A stretch of DNA of 48,106 bases from Erythrobacter donghaensis. GTDB lineage: Bacteria; Pseudomonadota; Alphaproteobacteria; Sphingomonadales; Sphingomonadaceae. Where the stretch lies: the NCBI RefSeq assembly GCF_001557325.1, contig NZ_LSJS01000060.1, positions 1-48,106 on the forward strand. Direction: 5' to 3'. This document shows, piece after piece, positions 1 through 9,380 of the stretch; within the stretch, counting starts at the first letter, position 1; each line of letters starts with the position of its first letter. Under the pieces are notes generated by a model. That model made no database searches. It had not been told where the DNA came from and worked only from the letters and a program-made list of their open reading frames with translations. The translations under genes were made by a program, and so were the position numbers.

Positions 1-54
1 CCATGTCCTGCTGAAGGGGGCGACTCGCTTCCCGCGATTACCCCATGTGGACGC

Positions 55-1473
55 CTAGTTGTAGGCGCGCTCCCCGTGTTCGGTGATGTCGAGGCCGTTG
101 GTCTCGGCTTCGGCGTCCGGGCGGAGCCCGATGGTGTACTTGAGAGCGAGGAACAGCACCGCCGAGACGATCCCGGTCCAGGCGACGGTCACGCCAACCG
201 CGTAGATCTGGGTCGTCACCTGGCCGACGAGGTCAAACCCGCCCGCCACGGCGACGGGCGCGGTGTAGTCGATCCAGCCCTGGCCGCCGAGCGCCGGGTC
301 GGCGACGATGCCGGTCCCGACCGCGCCGACGATCCCGCCGACAGCGTGGATGCCGAAGACATCGAGGCTGTCGTCGTAGTTCAGCTTGTTCTTCACCGTG
401 GTGACGAAGACGTAGCAGATCACCGAAGCCACAGCGCCGAGGATGATCGCGGTGCCGGGGTGGGCAAAGCCCGCCGCAGGCGTGATCGCGACCAGGCCGG
501 CCACCACACCCGAGACACCGCCGAGCAGCGAGGGCTTCTTGTGGGTGATCTGTTCGATGATCGCCCAGGTCGCACCCGCCGCGGCCGTCGCCACGAAGGT
601 GTTGATGAAGGCGAGCGCGGCGAAGGCGTTGGATTCGAGCGCCGAGCCGGCGTTGAACCCGAACCAGCCGATCCACAGCAGGCTGGCGCCGATCATGGTC
701 ATCACCAGGCTGTGCGGGGGCATCGGCTCCTTCTTGTAGCCGATGCGCGGGCCGATCACGAGGCAGCCGATCAGGCCGGCGATCCCCGCATTGATGTGCA
801 CCACGGTGCCGCCGGCGAAGTCGAGCGCGCCCCAGCCCCACAGCAGGCCGGTATCGGTCGGCGCGGCGTGGAGGAAGTCCGGGCCGGCCCAGTACCACAC
901 CATGTGCGCGATCGGGAAATAGGCGAGCGTCATCCACGCGACCACGAAGATGATCAGCGGGGTGAACTTCACGCGCTCGGCAAAGGCGCCGACGATGAGG
1001 GCGGGGGTGATGCAGGCGAAGGTCATCTGGAACATCACGAAGACCAGCTCGGGCAGGTACACCCCGTTCGAGAAGGTCGCGGCGAAGGTTCCCGGATTGA
1101 CCCCCTTGAGGAAGGCCTTGTCGAGCCCGCCGAACAGCGCCGGGAAGGGCGTGCCGGTCGAAGTGAAGGCCATCGAGTAGCCCCAGCCGAACCACACCAG
1201 CGCAGCGACGCAGACGATGGTGAGGACCTGCATCAGCACCGAAAGCATGTTCTTGGCGCGCACCAGGCCGCCGTAGAACAGCGCGAGTGCGGGCACGCTC
1301 ATCATCAGCACGAGCGCGGTCGAGACCATCATCCAGGCGACATCGCCCTTGTTGACCATGTCGGCGGTGGGCACGAACGGCGTGGGCGCCGCCACAGGCG
1401 CGGCCATGGCCGGCGCGGCGAGCAGCGCCGCCCCGGTCGCCATTACCGCAAGATTGGAGAGAATGCGCTTCAT
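55..1473 (-). CDS. amtB: Ammonium transporter AmtB
   Basis: Inner-membrane ammonium channel of the Amt/Mep/Rh family, 472 aa. Residues 1-24 read as a cleavable signal peptide ending in AMA, followed by a short periplasmic stretch and about eleven hydrophobic segments. The two pore histidines of the family are visible: H226 in FAGGTVVHINAG and H376 in VFGIHAVGG. The gene lies 13 bp downstream of glnK on the same strand, the standard glnK-amtB operon in which the PII protein plugs the channel when nitrogen is plentiful. It shares the sigma-54 promoter upstream of glnK. The ORF is intact with family-typical length, and the assignment is secure from the pore motifs and the neighbour. Confidence 0.97.
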   Translation of the reverse strand: MKRILSNLAVMATGAALLAAPAMAAPVAAPTPFVPTADMVNKGDVAWMMVSTALVLMMSVPALALFYGGLVRAKNMLSVLMQVLTIVCVAALVWFGWGYSMAFTSTGTPFPALFGGLDKAFLKGVNPGTFAATFSNGVYLPELVFVMFQMTFACITPALIVGAFAERVKFTPLIIFVVAWMTLAYFPIAHMVWYWAGPDFLHAAPTDTGLLWGWGALDFAGGTVVHINAGIAGLIGCLVIGPRIGYKKEPMPPHSLVMTMIGASLLWIGWFGFNAGSALESNAFAALAFINTFVATAAAGATWAIIEQITHKKPSLLGGVSGVVAGLVAITPAAGFAHPGTAIILGAVASVICYVFVTTVKNKLNYDDSLDVFGIHAVGGIVGAVGTGIVADPALGGQGWIDYTAPVAVAGGFDLVGQVTTQIYAVGVTVAWTGIVSAVLFLALKYTIGLRPDAEAETNGLDITEHGERAYN

Positions 1474-1486
1474 CGATTATGTCCCC

Positions 1487-1986
<500 letters not shown>

Positions 1987-2006
1987 AGTTTTGCGGCAGG
2001 CTGTGC

Positions 2007-2564
2007 CTATTCGCCCGCTATGTAGCGATCCGTGGCGCGGGTCGGCAAGCCGTCGATGCTGCGGGTGCGAGCAGCCATCTTGGCCTCCCACTGCGCGGGG
2101 TCGGACTGGCGGTGCGCCTTCTTCAGCGTCTCGCGCTCGCTCTGGAGTGCCATGAAGGGCACGCCCCAGCCGCAGGAGGACTGCACGCTCTCGACCGTGA
2201 TGTCGAAGATCTGGCGAGTGCCGGGCATCAGGGTGAAGTGCGCCGCGAGCGCCTCCCAGTCGGCGTCCTGCGGCAGCACCGCACGCCCGCGCCCGTAAAG
2301 GCGCAGGATCAGCGCGGGCTGCTGGAAGTTGCAGAACATCACCGTGATCCGCCCGTCGGCAGCCAGATGCGCGTGGGTCTCGTTGCCCGATCCGCCGAGG
2401 TCGAGATAGGCGACCCGGGTGGGCGAAAGCACCCGGAAGGCGTCATAGCCCTTGGGGCTGAGGTTGATGCGGCCCTCCTCGGCGGCCGTCGCCACGAAGA
2501 ACACCGGCTGGGCGGCGATCATCGCGATGTGCTGCTCGGTGAGCGCCTCGAAGAAATCCGCCAT
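2007..2564 (-). CDS. Pyridoxamine 5'-phosphate oxidase-fold protein
   Basis: Protein of 185 aa with the split-barrel flavin-binding fold of the PPOX family, recognised by the early segment FFVATAAEEGRINLSPKG and the strand pattern around ITVMFCNF. Members of this subgroup are usually general flavin- or F420-binding oxidoreductases of unknown substrate, not the vitamin B6 enzyme PdxH. The start at 2564 was chosen over a longer in-frame extension because a strong GGAGG ribosome site sits just upstream and the N-terminus MADFFEAL fits the family. It follows the alpha/beta hydrolase gene by 26 bp and may be the last gene of the pheST-led cluster. Confidence 0.85.
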   Translation of the reverse strand: MADFFEALTEQHIAMIAAQPVFFVATAAEEGRINLSPKGYDAFRVLSPTRVAYLDLGGSGNETHAHLAADGRITVMFCNFQQPALILRLYGRGRAVLPQDADWEALAAHFTLMPGTRQIFDITVESVQSSCGWGVPFMALQSERETLKKAHRQSDPAQWEAKMAARTRSIDGLPTRATDRYIAGE

Positions 2565-2590
2565 CCCTTTCCTCCCTCTTGTGCTCCGCC

Positions 2591-3460
2591 TTACAGGAAA
2601 TCGCGCAAGGTGGCGATGAAACGGTCGAACTGGTCGTGGTGCAGCCAGTGCCCCGCCTTTTCGAACTCGATCACGCGCGCGGTCTTGAAGTGGGCAATGC
2701 GCCCGTCCTTCTCCGGGTTCGAGGCCCACGAATCCGCCCCGTAGAGCAGCAGCGTCGGACAGGTGATCGCGCCCCACAGCTGCTCGATGAACTCGTCGCC
2801 GATGTCCTCGACCGGCCAGACGTTGAGATGCGGATCGAACTTCCAGCTATAGGTGCCGTCCTCATTGCGGTTGACCCCGTGGACAGTGAGGTGGCGCGCC
2901 TGTTCCTCGGTGAGGTAGGCGTTCTCCTCGATCATCCGGGCGAAGGCGGCTTCAATGCTCTCGTACTTGCGCGGGGTGCGGCCCGCCGCCTTGCGCTTCT
3001 TTTCGATCCATTCGGCGAGGCGCTCGGGATAGGGCTGGCTGCGCTGCTTGGCGCGCCATTCGGGCGAGGGGCCGAGGCCCTCGATCGCGACGAGCTTGGT
3101 CACCATGTCCGGGAAGGCGCCCGCATAGCGCAGCGCGACATTGCCGCCCATCGAATGGGCCACCATCCTGACCGGCCCGACGCCGAGCTGATGGATCAGC
3201 TGCGCCAGATCATAGACCATGTCGCCCGCCGAATAGACCCCGTCCGAGACCCAATCGGAATCCCCATGCCCGCGGTGATCCATGGCAATGACGTGGTAAT
3301 CCTCGCGCAATGCCTCGGCAGTCCAGTCCCACGACCGCGCATGATCGCGCCCGCCATGCACCAGCACCAGCGGCGGTTTCCCGCGACCGCCCCAATCGAG
3401 ATAGTTGAGCTTGAGCCGCTGCGAGATGAAGCTTTGCGAGGTCGGGCCGGTCGTATCCAT
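2591..3460 (-). CDS. Alpha/beta hydrolase
   Basis: Cytosolic alpha/beta-hydrolase of 289 aa with no signal peptide. The oxyanion region is LVLVHGGRDHARSW (31-44), the nucleophile elbow is AHSMGG with S103, and the catalytic histidine is in AGHWLHHD near residue 270. The fold is certain; the substrate is not visible. The start at 3460 (MDTTGPTSQS) has a GAGG just upstream; an ATG four codons earlier at 3472 is also possible. The upstream prfC gene ends at 3499, so the two are probably cotranscribed. Confidence 0.88.
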   Translation of the reverse strand: MDTTGPTSQSFISQRLKLNYLDWGGRGKPPLVLVHGGRDHARSWDWTAEALREDYHVIAMDHRGHGDSDWVSDGVYSAGDMVYDLAQLIHQLGVGPVRMVAHSMGGNVALRYAGAFPDMVTKLVAIEGLGPSPEWRAKQRSQPYPERLAEWIEKKRKAAGRTPRKYESIEAAFARMIEENAYLTEEQARHLTVHGVNRNEDGTYSWKFDPHLNVWPVEDIGDEFIEQLWGAITCPTLLLYGADSWASNPEKDGRIAHFKTARVIEFEKAGHWLHHDQFDRFIATLRDFL

Positions 3461-3498
3461 GGCCCTCGCCATGCCGCGAAGCCCGGCTCCCCGCAAGC

Positions 3499-5019
3499 CT
3501 ACCTTTCCTTCGTCGACGAGAAGGTCAACCCCGGGTTCTTCTCGACCTGATAGGTCACGTCCCACGGGCTCTTGGCCATGAACACGAGATCGCCGTCACG
3601 GTCCTTGGCGAGATTGGCGCGATTGAAGCTGGCGAATTCGTCGAGGGTCTTGTCGTCCCCCTTGATCCAGCGCGCGGTGGCGAAGGGGGAGGGTTCGAGC
3701 ACGGCCTCGACCTTGTATTCGGCCTCGAGCCGGCTGATCAGCACTTCGAGCTGAAGCTGCCCGACGACGCCGACGATGTGAGCCGAGCCGATCTCGGGAT
3801 AGAACACCTGGATCACGCCCTCTTCGGAGAGGTCGTCCAAAGCCTTGCGCAGCTGCTTGGTCTTGGTCGGGTCCTTCAGCTGCACCCGGCGCAGGATTTC
3901 CGGCGCGAAGTTGGGGAGGCCGGTGAAGCGCACCTGATTGCGCTCGCTCAGCGTGTCGCCCACCCGCAAGGTGCCGTGGTTGGGGATGCCGATGATGTCG
4001 CCCGCTTCCGCCGTGTCGGCCAGTTCGCGGTCCTGCGCGAAGAACAGGATCGGCGAGTGCACGGCGATCGGCTTGCCGAGGCCGCTCGGCGTCAGCTTCA
4101 TGCCGCGTTTGAAGGTGCCCGAGACCTGCCGCATGAAGGCAATGCGGTCGCGGTGGTTGGGGTCCATGTTGGCCTGCACCTTGAAGATGAAGCCGGTCAC
4201 CTCGTCGCGCTCCGGGCTGATCTGCTCCTCGCCCGCGGGCTGCGGCCGCGGCGGCGGGGCGAAGCGGGCGATGGCGTCGATCAGCTCGGTGACGCCGAAG
4301 TTTTTCAGCGCCGATCCGAAATAGACCGGGGTGAGGTCGCCGTGGCGGAAGGCTTCGAGGTCGAATTCCGGGTAGCCCCCGCGCGCCAGCTCGATCTCGT
4401 CGGCGAAGCGCTCGGGGATGACCGCAGTGTCGCGGGTGCCGAGGAACTCGCGGCTCGGGCCTTCGGGGCGGCTGACGGTTTCGGTGGCGAAGTCGAGCAG
4501 CCCCTCGAACTCCCCGCCCATGCCGATCGGCCACATCTGGGGGGAGACGTCGAGCGCCAGCATGTCGGCGACCTCGTCCAGGGTCTCGAAGGGATCGCGG
4601 CCCTCGCGGTCGACCTTGTTGACGAAGGTGAGGATCGGCACGCTGCGCAGGCGGCAAACCTCGAAAAGTTTGCGGGTCTGCGGCTCGATGCCCTTGGCGG
4701 CGTCGATCACCATCACCGCTGAATCCACCGCGGTGAGCGTGCGGTACGTGTCCTCGGAAAAGTCCTCGTGACCCGGGGTGTCGAGCAGGTTGAAGACGAT
4801 CCCGTCCTTCTGGAAGGTCATCACCGAGGAGGTGACCGAGATCCCGCGCTGCTGCTCGATCTTCATCCAGTCCGACCGCGCCCGCCGCGCCGCGCCGCGC
4901 GCCTTGACCTCGCCGGCCAGGTGGATCGCGCCGCCCTGCAGCAGCAGCTTTTCGGTCAGCGTGGTCTTGCCTGCGTCAGGGTGCGAGATGATCGCGAAGG
5001 TGCGGCGGTTGGAGGTCAC
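3499..5019 (-). CDS. prfC: Peptide chain release factor 3 (RF3)
   Basis: Translational GTPase of 506 aa that recycles RF1/RF2 from the ribosome after termination. GTPase motifs are complete: P-loop HPDAGKTT (13-20), DTPGH (80-84) and NKVD (134-137), followed by RF3-type domains II and III. It begins with a GTG that overlaps the TGA of the upstream SDR gene by 4 bp (GTGA), which points to translational coupling. It is slightly shorter than the E. coli protein but shows no internal damage. RF1 (prfA) and its methylase (prmC) are also in this window, but far away on the other strand. Confidence 0.96.
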   Translation of the reverse strand: MTSNRRTFAIISHPDAGKTTLTEKLLLQGGAIHLAGEVKARGAARRARSDWMKIEQQRGISVTSSVMTFQKDGIVFNLLDTPGHEDFSEDTYRTLTAVDSAVMVIDAAKGIEPQTRKLFEVCRLRSVPILTFVNKVDREGRDPFETLDEVADMLALDVSPQMWPIGMGGEFEGLLDFATETVSRPEGPSREFLGTRDTAVIPERFADEIELARGGYPEFDLEAFRHGDLTPVYFGSALKNFGVTELIDAIARFAPPPRPQPAGEEQISPERDEVTGFIFKVQANMDPNHRDRIAFMRQVSGTFKRGMKLTPSGLGKPIAVHSPILFFAQDRELADTAEAGDIIGIPNHGTLRVGDTLSERNQVRFTGLPNFAPEILRRVQLKDPTKTKQLRKALDDLSEEGVIQVFYPEIGSAHIVGVVGQLQLEVLISRLEAEYKVEAVLEPSPFATARWIKGDDKTLDEFASFNRANLAKDRDGDLVFMAKSPWDVTYQVEKNPGLTFSSTKER

Positions 5020-5765
5020 TGGTTGTCGCGTGCGACGCGGAAGCCCGCGAAGTCCTGGTTGACCGGCATCAGCTCGATCCGGTTGATGTTGAGATGCGGC
5101 GGCAGGCTGGCGATCCAGCCGATGGTGTCGGCGATGTCCTCGCCCGTCATCGGGTTCACCCCGGCGTAGAGCTTGTCCGAGGCTTCCTGGCTGCCGGTGC
5201 GCACGAGGGTGAATTCGGTCTCGACCATCCCCGGCTCGATGCTCGTGACGCGCACGCCGGTGCCGTGGAGATCGGCGCGCAGGGCGAGGGTGAAGTGGTT
5301 CGCGAAGGCCTTCGTGCCCGCATAGACGTTGCCGCCCGGATAGATGTAGCTCCCCGCGACCGAGCCGATAGCGATGATCGCACCCTTGCGTTCAATCAGC
5401 TGCGGCAAGAGCTTGCGGGTCAGCACCACCATGGCCGTGATGTTGGTGTCGATCATCGTCTGCCAGTCATCAAGATTGGCATTCTGCGCCGCCGACAGCC
5501 CCTGCGCGAGGCCAGCGTTGTTGACCAGCAGATCGATGTCGCGAAAGCCTTCGGGCAGGCCAGCCAGCGCGGTGTCCATCGCGGCGGTGTCGCGCACATC
5601 GAAGCACAGCGGCAGAACCTTGTCCGCGCCCAGCTCGGCGACCAGCGCGTCGAGCCGCTCCTGCCGCCGCCCGGTGGCGACGCAGCGCCAGCCGTCCTTC
5701 ACAAGGCGGCGGACGGTGGCAAGGCCGATCCCGGCGGTGGCGCCGGTGACGAATGCGGTCTTCAT
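5016..5765 (-). CDS. Short-chain dehydrogenase/reductase (YdfG-like)
   Basis: NAD(P)-dependent SDR of 249 aa. The cofactor motif TGATAGIG (7-14), NNAG (82-85) and catalytic S135, Y148 and K152 (YxxxK) are all present. The arrangement resembles E. coli YdfG, an NADP-dependent 3-hydroxy acid dehydrogenase, but the real substrate is not evident. Its ATG shares one base with the pheT stop codon (TGATG), and its own stop overlaps the GTG of prfC, so it is embedded in a coupled run pheS-pheT-SDR-prfC. Why an SDR sits between tRNA-charging and termination genes is unclear. Confidence 0.92.
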   Translation of the reverse strand: MKTAFVTGATAGIGLATVRRLVKDGWRCVATGRRQERLDALVAELGADKVLPLCFDVRDTAAMDTALAGLPEGFRDIDLLVNNAGLAQGLSAAQNANLDDWQTMIDTNITAMVVLTRKLLPQLIERKGAIIAIGSVAGSYIYPGGNVYAGTKAFANHFTLALRADLHGTGVRVTSIEPGMVETEFTLVRTGSQEASDKLYAGVNPMTGEDIADTIGWIASLPPHLNINRIELMPVNQDFAGFRVARDNQ

Positions 5766-8173
5766 CAGCGCAGCTCCCCGCCCAGTTTGGCCGCCGCCGC
5801 CACGACCTTTTCCGAAATGGCCTTGAGGTCGGCGTCCTTGAAGCTCGCCTCGCCCGGCTGGAGCGTGACTTCGACCGCGACGGACTTGCGCCCCTCGGGC
5901 ACGCCCTGCCCCGCGAAGACGTCGAACACGCGCACGCCGGTAATTGCTGCCTTGTCGGCGCCCTGCACGGCCCTCACCAGATCGCCTGCCGCGAGGCTCG
6001 CGGGGACGAGGAAGGCGAAGTCGCGGGTCACGGCCTGCAGCGCCGGGGGCGTGAAGCCGGGACGCGCGAAGGCCGCACCCTTCTTCGCAGGGATCGCGTC
6101 CAGGAACAACTCGACCGCCGCAATCGGCCCGTCGACATCGAAGGCCTTGAGCGTCGCCGGATGCACCATCCCGAAGCGCGCCAGCACCACCTTGGGCCCG
6201 AGCCGCAGGGTCGCCGACTGGCCGGGGTGGAACTGCGCGCCCGCCTCGCCCATCACCATCAGGTTCGCCACCGGAGCGCCTGCCGCTTCGAGCAGCTGGA
6301 CCGCGAGCGCCTTGGCGTCATAGGCGTCGAAGGGCCTGGCCTTGCCGCTCTGCCAGCCGCGCGGGGTCTTCTCGCCCGCGAGGACGATGCCGAGGGTGGG
6401 CTTCTCGTCGCTGAGGCCGTTCTGCCCCCGGAAATAGCGCCGCCCGATCTCGAACAGGCGCGAGGCGGCCGCGCCACGATCGGCATTGCGCTTGGCCGCC
6501 ATCAGCAGGCCGGGCAGCAGCGCGGGGCGCATCGCCTTCAGGTCTTCGCTGATCGGGTTGGCGAGGACCCAGAGGGCCTGACCTTCGGCGGCAAAGTGTT
6601 CCGCCGCCCATTCGGGGAGGAAGCTCCACGTCACTGCCTCGTTGAGCCCGCTCGCAGCAGCGGCGCGGCGCAAGGCGCGTTCGAGCTTCTGCTGCGGGGT
6701 CGCGGTGGGGCGCGCGACGCCCTCGGCGCGGGGGAGCGCGACGCTGGCGACCTTGTCGAGGCCGTGGATGCGCACGACTTCCTCGACCAGATCGGCCGGA
6801 CCTTCGATATCGTGGCGGCGGGCCGGAACGTGAACCTCCCAGACATCACGGCTGTCGAACGTGCGAGCCATGAAGCCGAGGCTTTCGAGGATACGCACCT
6901 GCTCCATGTCGTCGATGTCGACACCAGCCAGACGACGCGTGATTTCGCGCAAGTTGACGTCGAGGATTTTGGTTCCTCCGGGCGGCGGCGAACCAGCGCG
7001 GATCACTTCGCTCGGAGTGCCACCTGCGAGTTCCACGATCAGGCCGGTCAGCAGATCGAGGCCCGCGTCCAAAAACTCCGGATCAACCCCCCGCTCGAAC
7101 CGCGTGCGCGCATCGCTCGACAGCCCCAGCTTGCGCCCGGTCGCGCCGATGCGCGCCGGATCGAAATAGGCGATTTCGAGCAGGACGTCGGTGGTGCTCT
7201 CCGAGACGCCCGAATGCTCGCCGCCCATGATCCCGGCGATGTCGTGCACGCCTGCATCATCGGCGATCACCGTCATCTCGGCATCGAGCGTGTAGGTCTT
7301 CTCGTTGAGCGCCAGCACCTCTTCGCCGTCCTTCGCGCGCCGCGCCACCACCGCGCCCGAGAGCTTGGCGAGGTCATAGGCATGCGCCGGACGCCCGAAG
7401 CCGAGCATCAGGTAGTTGGTGAGGTCGACGATCAACGAGATCGGCCGCTGGCCCGCGCTCTTCAGCCGTGCCTGAAGCCAGTCGGGCGAAGCGCCGTTGG
7501 TGACGCCCTTGACCACGCGGCCATAGAAGGCCGGGCAGCCCTCGGGATCGTCGGTGCGGATTTCGACCGGGCACGCGCCCACTGCCGTGAAAGCGGGCAT
7601 GGCGATCGGCTTCAGCGTCCCAAGCCCCTTGGCCGCCAGGTCGCGGGCGACGCCATAGACGCCCATGCAGTCGGGGCGGTTGGGGGTCACCGCGACCTCG
7701 ATCACCGGATCGCTGCCGTGATAGGCCGCGAAATCGGTGCCGACCGGCGCGTCCTCGGGCAATTCGATGATGCCGTCATGGTCGTCGCCCAGCTCCAGTT
7801 CGCGGGTCGAGCACATCATGCCGTTGCTCTCGACACCCCGGATCGCGCTCTTCTTCAGCACCATGCCGTTGGCGGGCACGACCGCGCCCGGAAGCCCGAG
7901 CACGCCCTTCATCCCCGCGCGCGCATTGGGCGCGCCGCAGACAACTTGCAGCGGCTGGCCGTCGCCCGTGTCGACGGTGAGCACCTGCAGCTTGTCGGCA
8001 TCGGGGTGGCGCGCGGCGGTCAGGACGTGGGCGATGCGGAATCCGGCGAGCTTCTCGGAAGGGTCTTCCACGCCCTCGACCTCAAGCCCGATGGCGTTGA
8101 GCGCGTCGCAGATTTCCGCCACCGAAGCGGTCGTCTCAAGGTAATCCTTGAGCCAGGTCAGCGAGAACTTCAT
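5765..8173 (-). CDS. pheT: Phenylalanyl-tRNA synthetase beta subunit
   Basis: Large subunit of the heterotetrameric PheRS, 802 aa, the usual bacterial length. It begins MKFSLTWLKDYL, has an EMAP/OB tRNA-binding domain at about 40-150, the B3/B4 editing region and B5 domain in the middle, and the ferredoxin-like anticodon-binding domain in the last 95 residues (AVTRDFAFLV onward). The start at 8173 overlaps the pheS stop by 4 bp (ATGA) and gives the canonical N-terminus; a longer open frame upstream only shadows pheS. It is intact. Confidence 0.97.
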   Translation of the reverse strand: MKFSLTWLKDYLETTASVAEICDALNAIGLEVEGVEDPSEKLAGFRIAHVLTAARHPDADKLQVLTVDTGDGQPLQVVCGAPNARAGMKGVLGLPGAVVPANGMVLKKSAIRGVESNGMMCSTRELELGDDHDGIIELPEDAPVGTDFAAYHGSDPVIEVAVTPNRPDCMGVYGVARDLAAKGLGTLKPIAMPAFTAVGACPVEIRTDDPEGCPAFYGRVVKGVTNGASPDWLQARLKSAGQRPISLIVDLTNYLMLGFGRPAHAYDLAKLSGAVVARRAKDGEEVLALNEKTYTLDAEMTVIADDAGVHDIAGIMGGEHSGVSESTTDVLLEIAYFDPARIGATGRKLGLSSDARTRFERGVDPEFLDAGLDLLTGLIVELAGGTPSEVIRAGSPPPGGTKILDVNLREITRRLAGVDIDDMEQVRILESLGFMARTFDSRDVWEVHVPARRHDIEGPADLVEEVVRIHGLDKVASVALPRAEGVARPTATPQQKLERALRRAAAASGLNEAVTWSFLPEWAAEHFAAEGQALWVLANPISEDLKAMRPALLPGLLMAAKRNADRGAAASRLFEIGRRYFRGQNGLSDEKPTLGIVLAGEKTPRGWQSGKARPFDAYDAKALAVQLLEAAGAPVANLMVMGEAGAQFHPGQSATLRLGPKVVLARFGMVHPATLKAFDVDGPIAAVELFLDAIPAKKGAAFARPGFTPPALQAVTRDFAFLVPASLAAGDLVRAVQGADKAAITGVRVFDVFAGQGVPEGRKSVAVEVTLQPGEASFKDADLKAISEKVVAAAAKLGGELR

Positions 8174-9288
8174 GCGCGTGCTCCCACACCGGCAGACAGG
8201 GTCGGCTGGTCGAAGGGCGAGAAGCCGTAATGCGTCAGCCAGCGGCCGTCGCCGTCGAAGAAGGCGCGCAGGTCGTTCATCCCGTATTTGAGCATCGCCA
8301 GCCGGTCGACCCCGACGCCGAAGGCAAAGCCCTGCCATTGGCCGGGATCGAACCCGCCCATTTGCAGCACGCGGGCATTGACCATGCCGCTGCCGAGCAG
8401 CTCCATCCAGGCATGCCCCGGCGCGTCCCCCGACCCGCCGACAACCCGGCGGCCGTTCTCGCTGGCATAGCCGACATCGACCTCGACCGAAGGCTCGGTG
8501 AAGGGGAAGTAGGAGGGGCGCAGGCGCAGGACGATGTCGTCGCGCTCGAAGAAGGCCTTGAGGAAGGTCTCGAGCGTCCACTTGAGGTGGCCGAGGTGAA
8601 TGTCGCGGTCGATCACCAGACCCTCGATCTGGTGGAACATCGGGGTGTGGGTCGCGTCGCTGTCGCTGCGGTAGACGCGGCCCGGGGCGATGATGCGCAC
8701 CGGCGCACCGCCGGGGCTGGTCTGCGCCGCCGCCAGCATGGTGCGCACCTGCACCGGCGAGGTATGGGTGCGCAGGAGGATTTCGCGACCTTCTGGCGTG
8801 CGATCCGGAAAATAGAACGTATCATGCATCGCCCGCGCGGGGTGGGTTTCGTCCATGTTGAGCGCGGTGAAATTGTGCCAGTCGTCCTCGATCTCGGGGC
8901 CGGTCGCCACGGCGAAGCCCAGATCGGCGAAGATTTCGGCGAGTTCGTCCATGACCTGCGAGACGGGGTGGACCGAACCCTTGGGTGCCGCGAGCGCGGG
9001 GAGCGTCAGGTCGACCGTCTCGCGCGCGAGCTGCTCTTCGAGCGCTGCGGCTTCGAGCGCGGCCTTCTTGGCATCGAGCGCCTCGGCAATGGCCGCGCGC
9101 GCCGACTGGATCGCGGGCGCGGCGGCGGTGCGCTCCTCGGGGCTCATGCCGCCGAGGGTCTTGAGGGCAAGGCTCACCCAGCCCTTCTTGCCGAGGGTTT
9201 CGAGCCGCTCGGCCTCGAGCGCATCGAGGCTGGTCGCCGCGCCGATCGCGGCCAGCGCGGCCTCGGCCTTGGAAGTGATGTCGGTCAT
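8170..9288 (-). CDS. pheS: Phenylalanyl-tRNA synthetase alpha subunit
   Basis: Catalytic subunit of PheRS, 372 aa, charging tRNA-Phe. An N-terminal coiled-coil of about 90 residues precedes the class II core, with motif 2 in GRVYRSDSDATHTPMFHQ and motif 3 in GVGVDRLAMLKYG. It is the first gene of the coupled run reaching at least to prfC. The 92-bp leader separating it from the upstream AraC-type gene holds a small GGCGC/GCGCC hairpin but no obvious Phe-rich leader peptide. Confidence 0.97.
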   Translation of the reverse strand: MTDITSKAEAALAAIGAATSLDALEAERLETLGKKGWVSLALKTLGGMSPEERTAAAPAIQSARAAIAEALDAKKAALEAAALEEQLARETVDLTLPALAAPKGSVHPVSQVMDELAEIFADLGFAVATGPEIEDDWHNFTALNMDETHPARAMHDTFYFPDRTPEGREILLRTHTSPVQVRTMLAAAQTSPGGAPVRIIAPGRVYRSDSDATHTPMFHQIEGLVIDRDIHLGHLKWTLETFLKAFFERDDIVLRLRPSYFPFTEPSVEVDVGYASENGRRVVGGSGDAPGHAWMELLGSGMVNARVLQMGGFDPGQWQGFAFGVGVDRLAMLKYGMNDLRAFFDGDGRWLTHYGFSPFDQPTLSAGVGARA

Positions 9289-9380
9289 GGATTTCAGGTG
9301 CTCTGACAGCGGGATTTTCGCCGAGGCGCGCTAGCGCCAATTCGGCCGGATTGCAAAGGACGTTGCAGGCCCGGCCGGGT

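Noticed and set aside
5753..8230. 825-codon open frame antisense to pheT
   Set aside because: The translation has no recognisable domain and mirrors the codon bias of pheT on the opposite strand.
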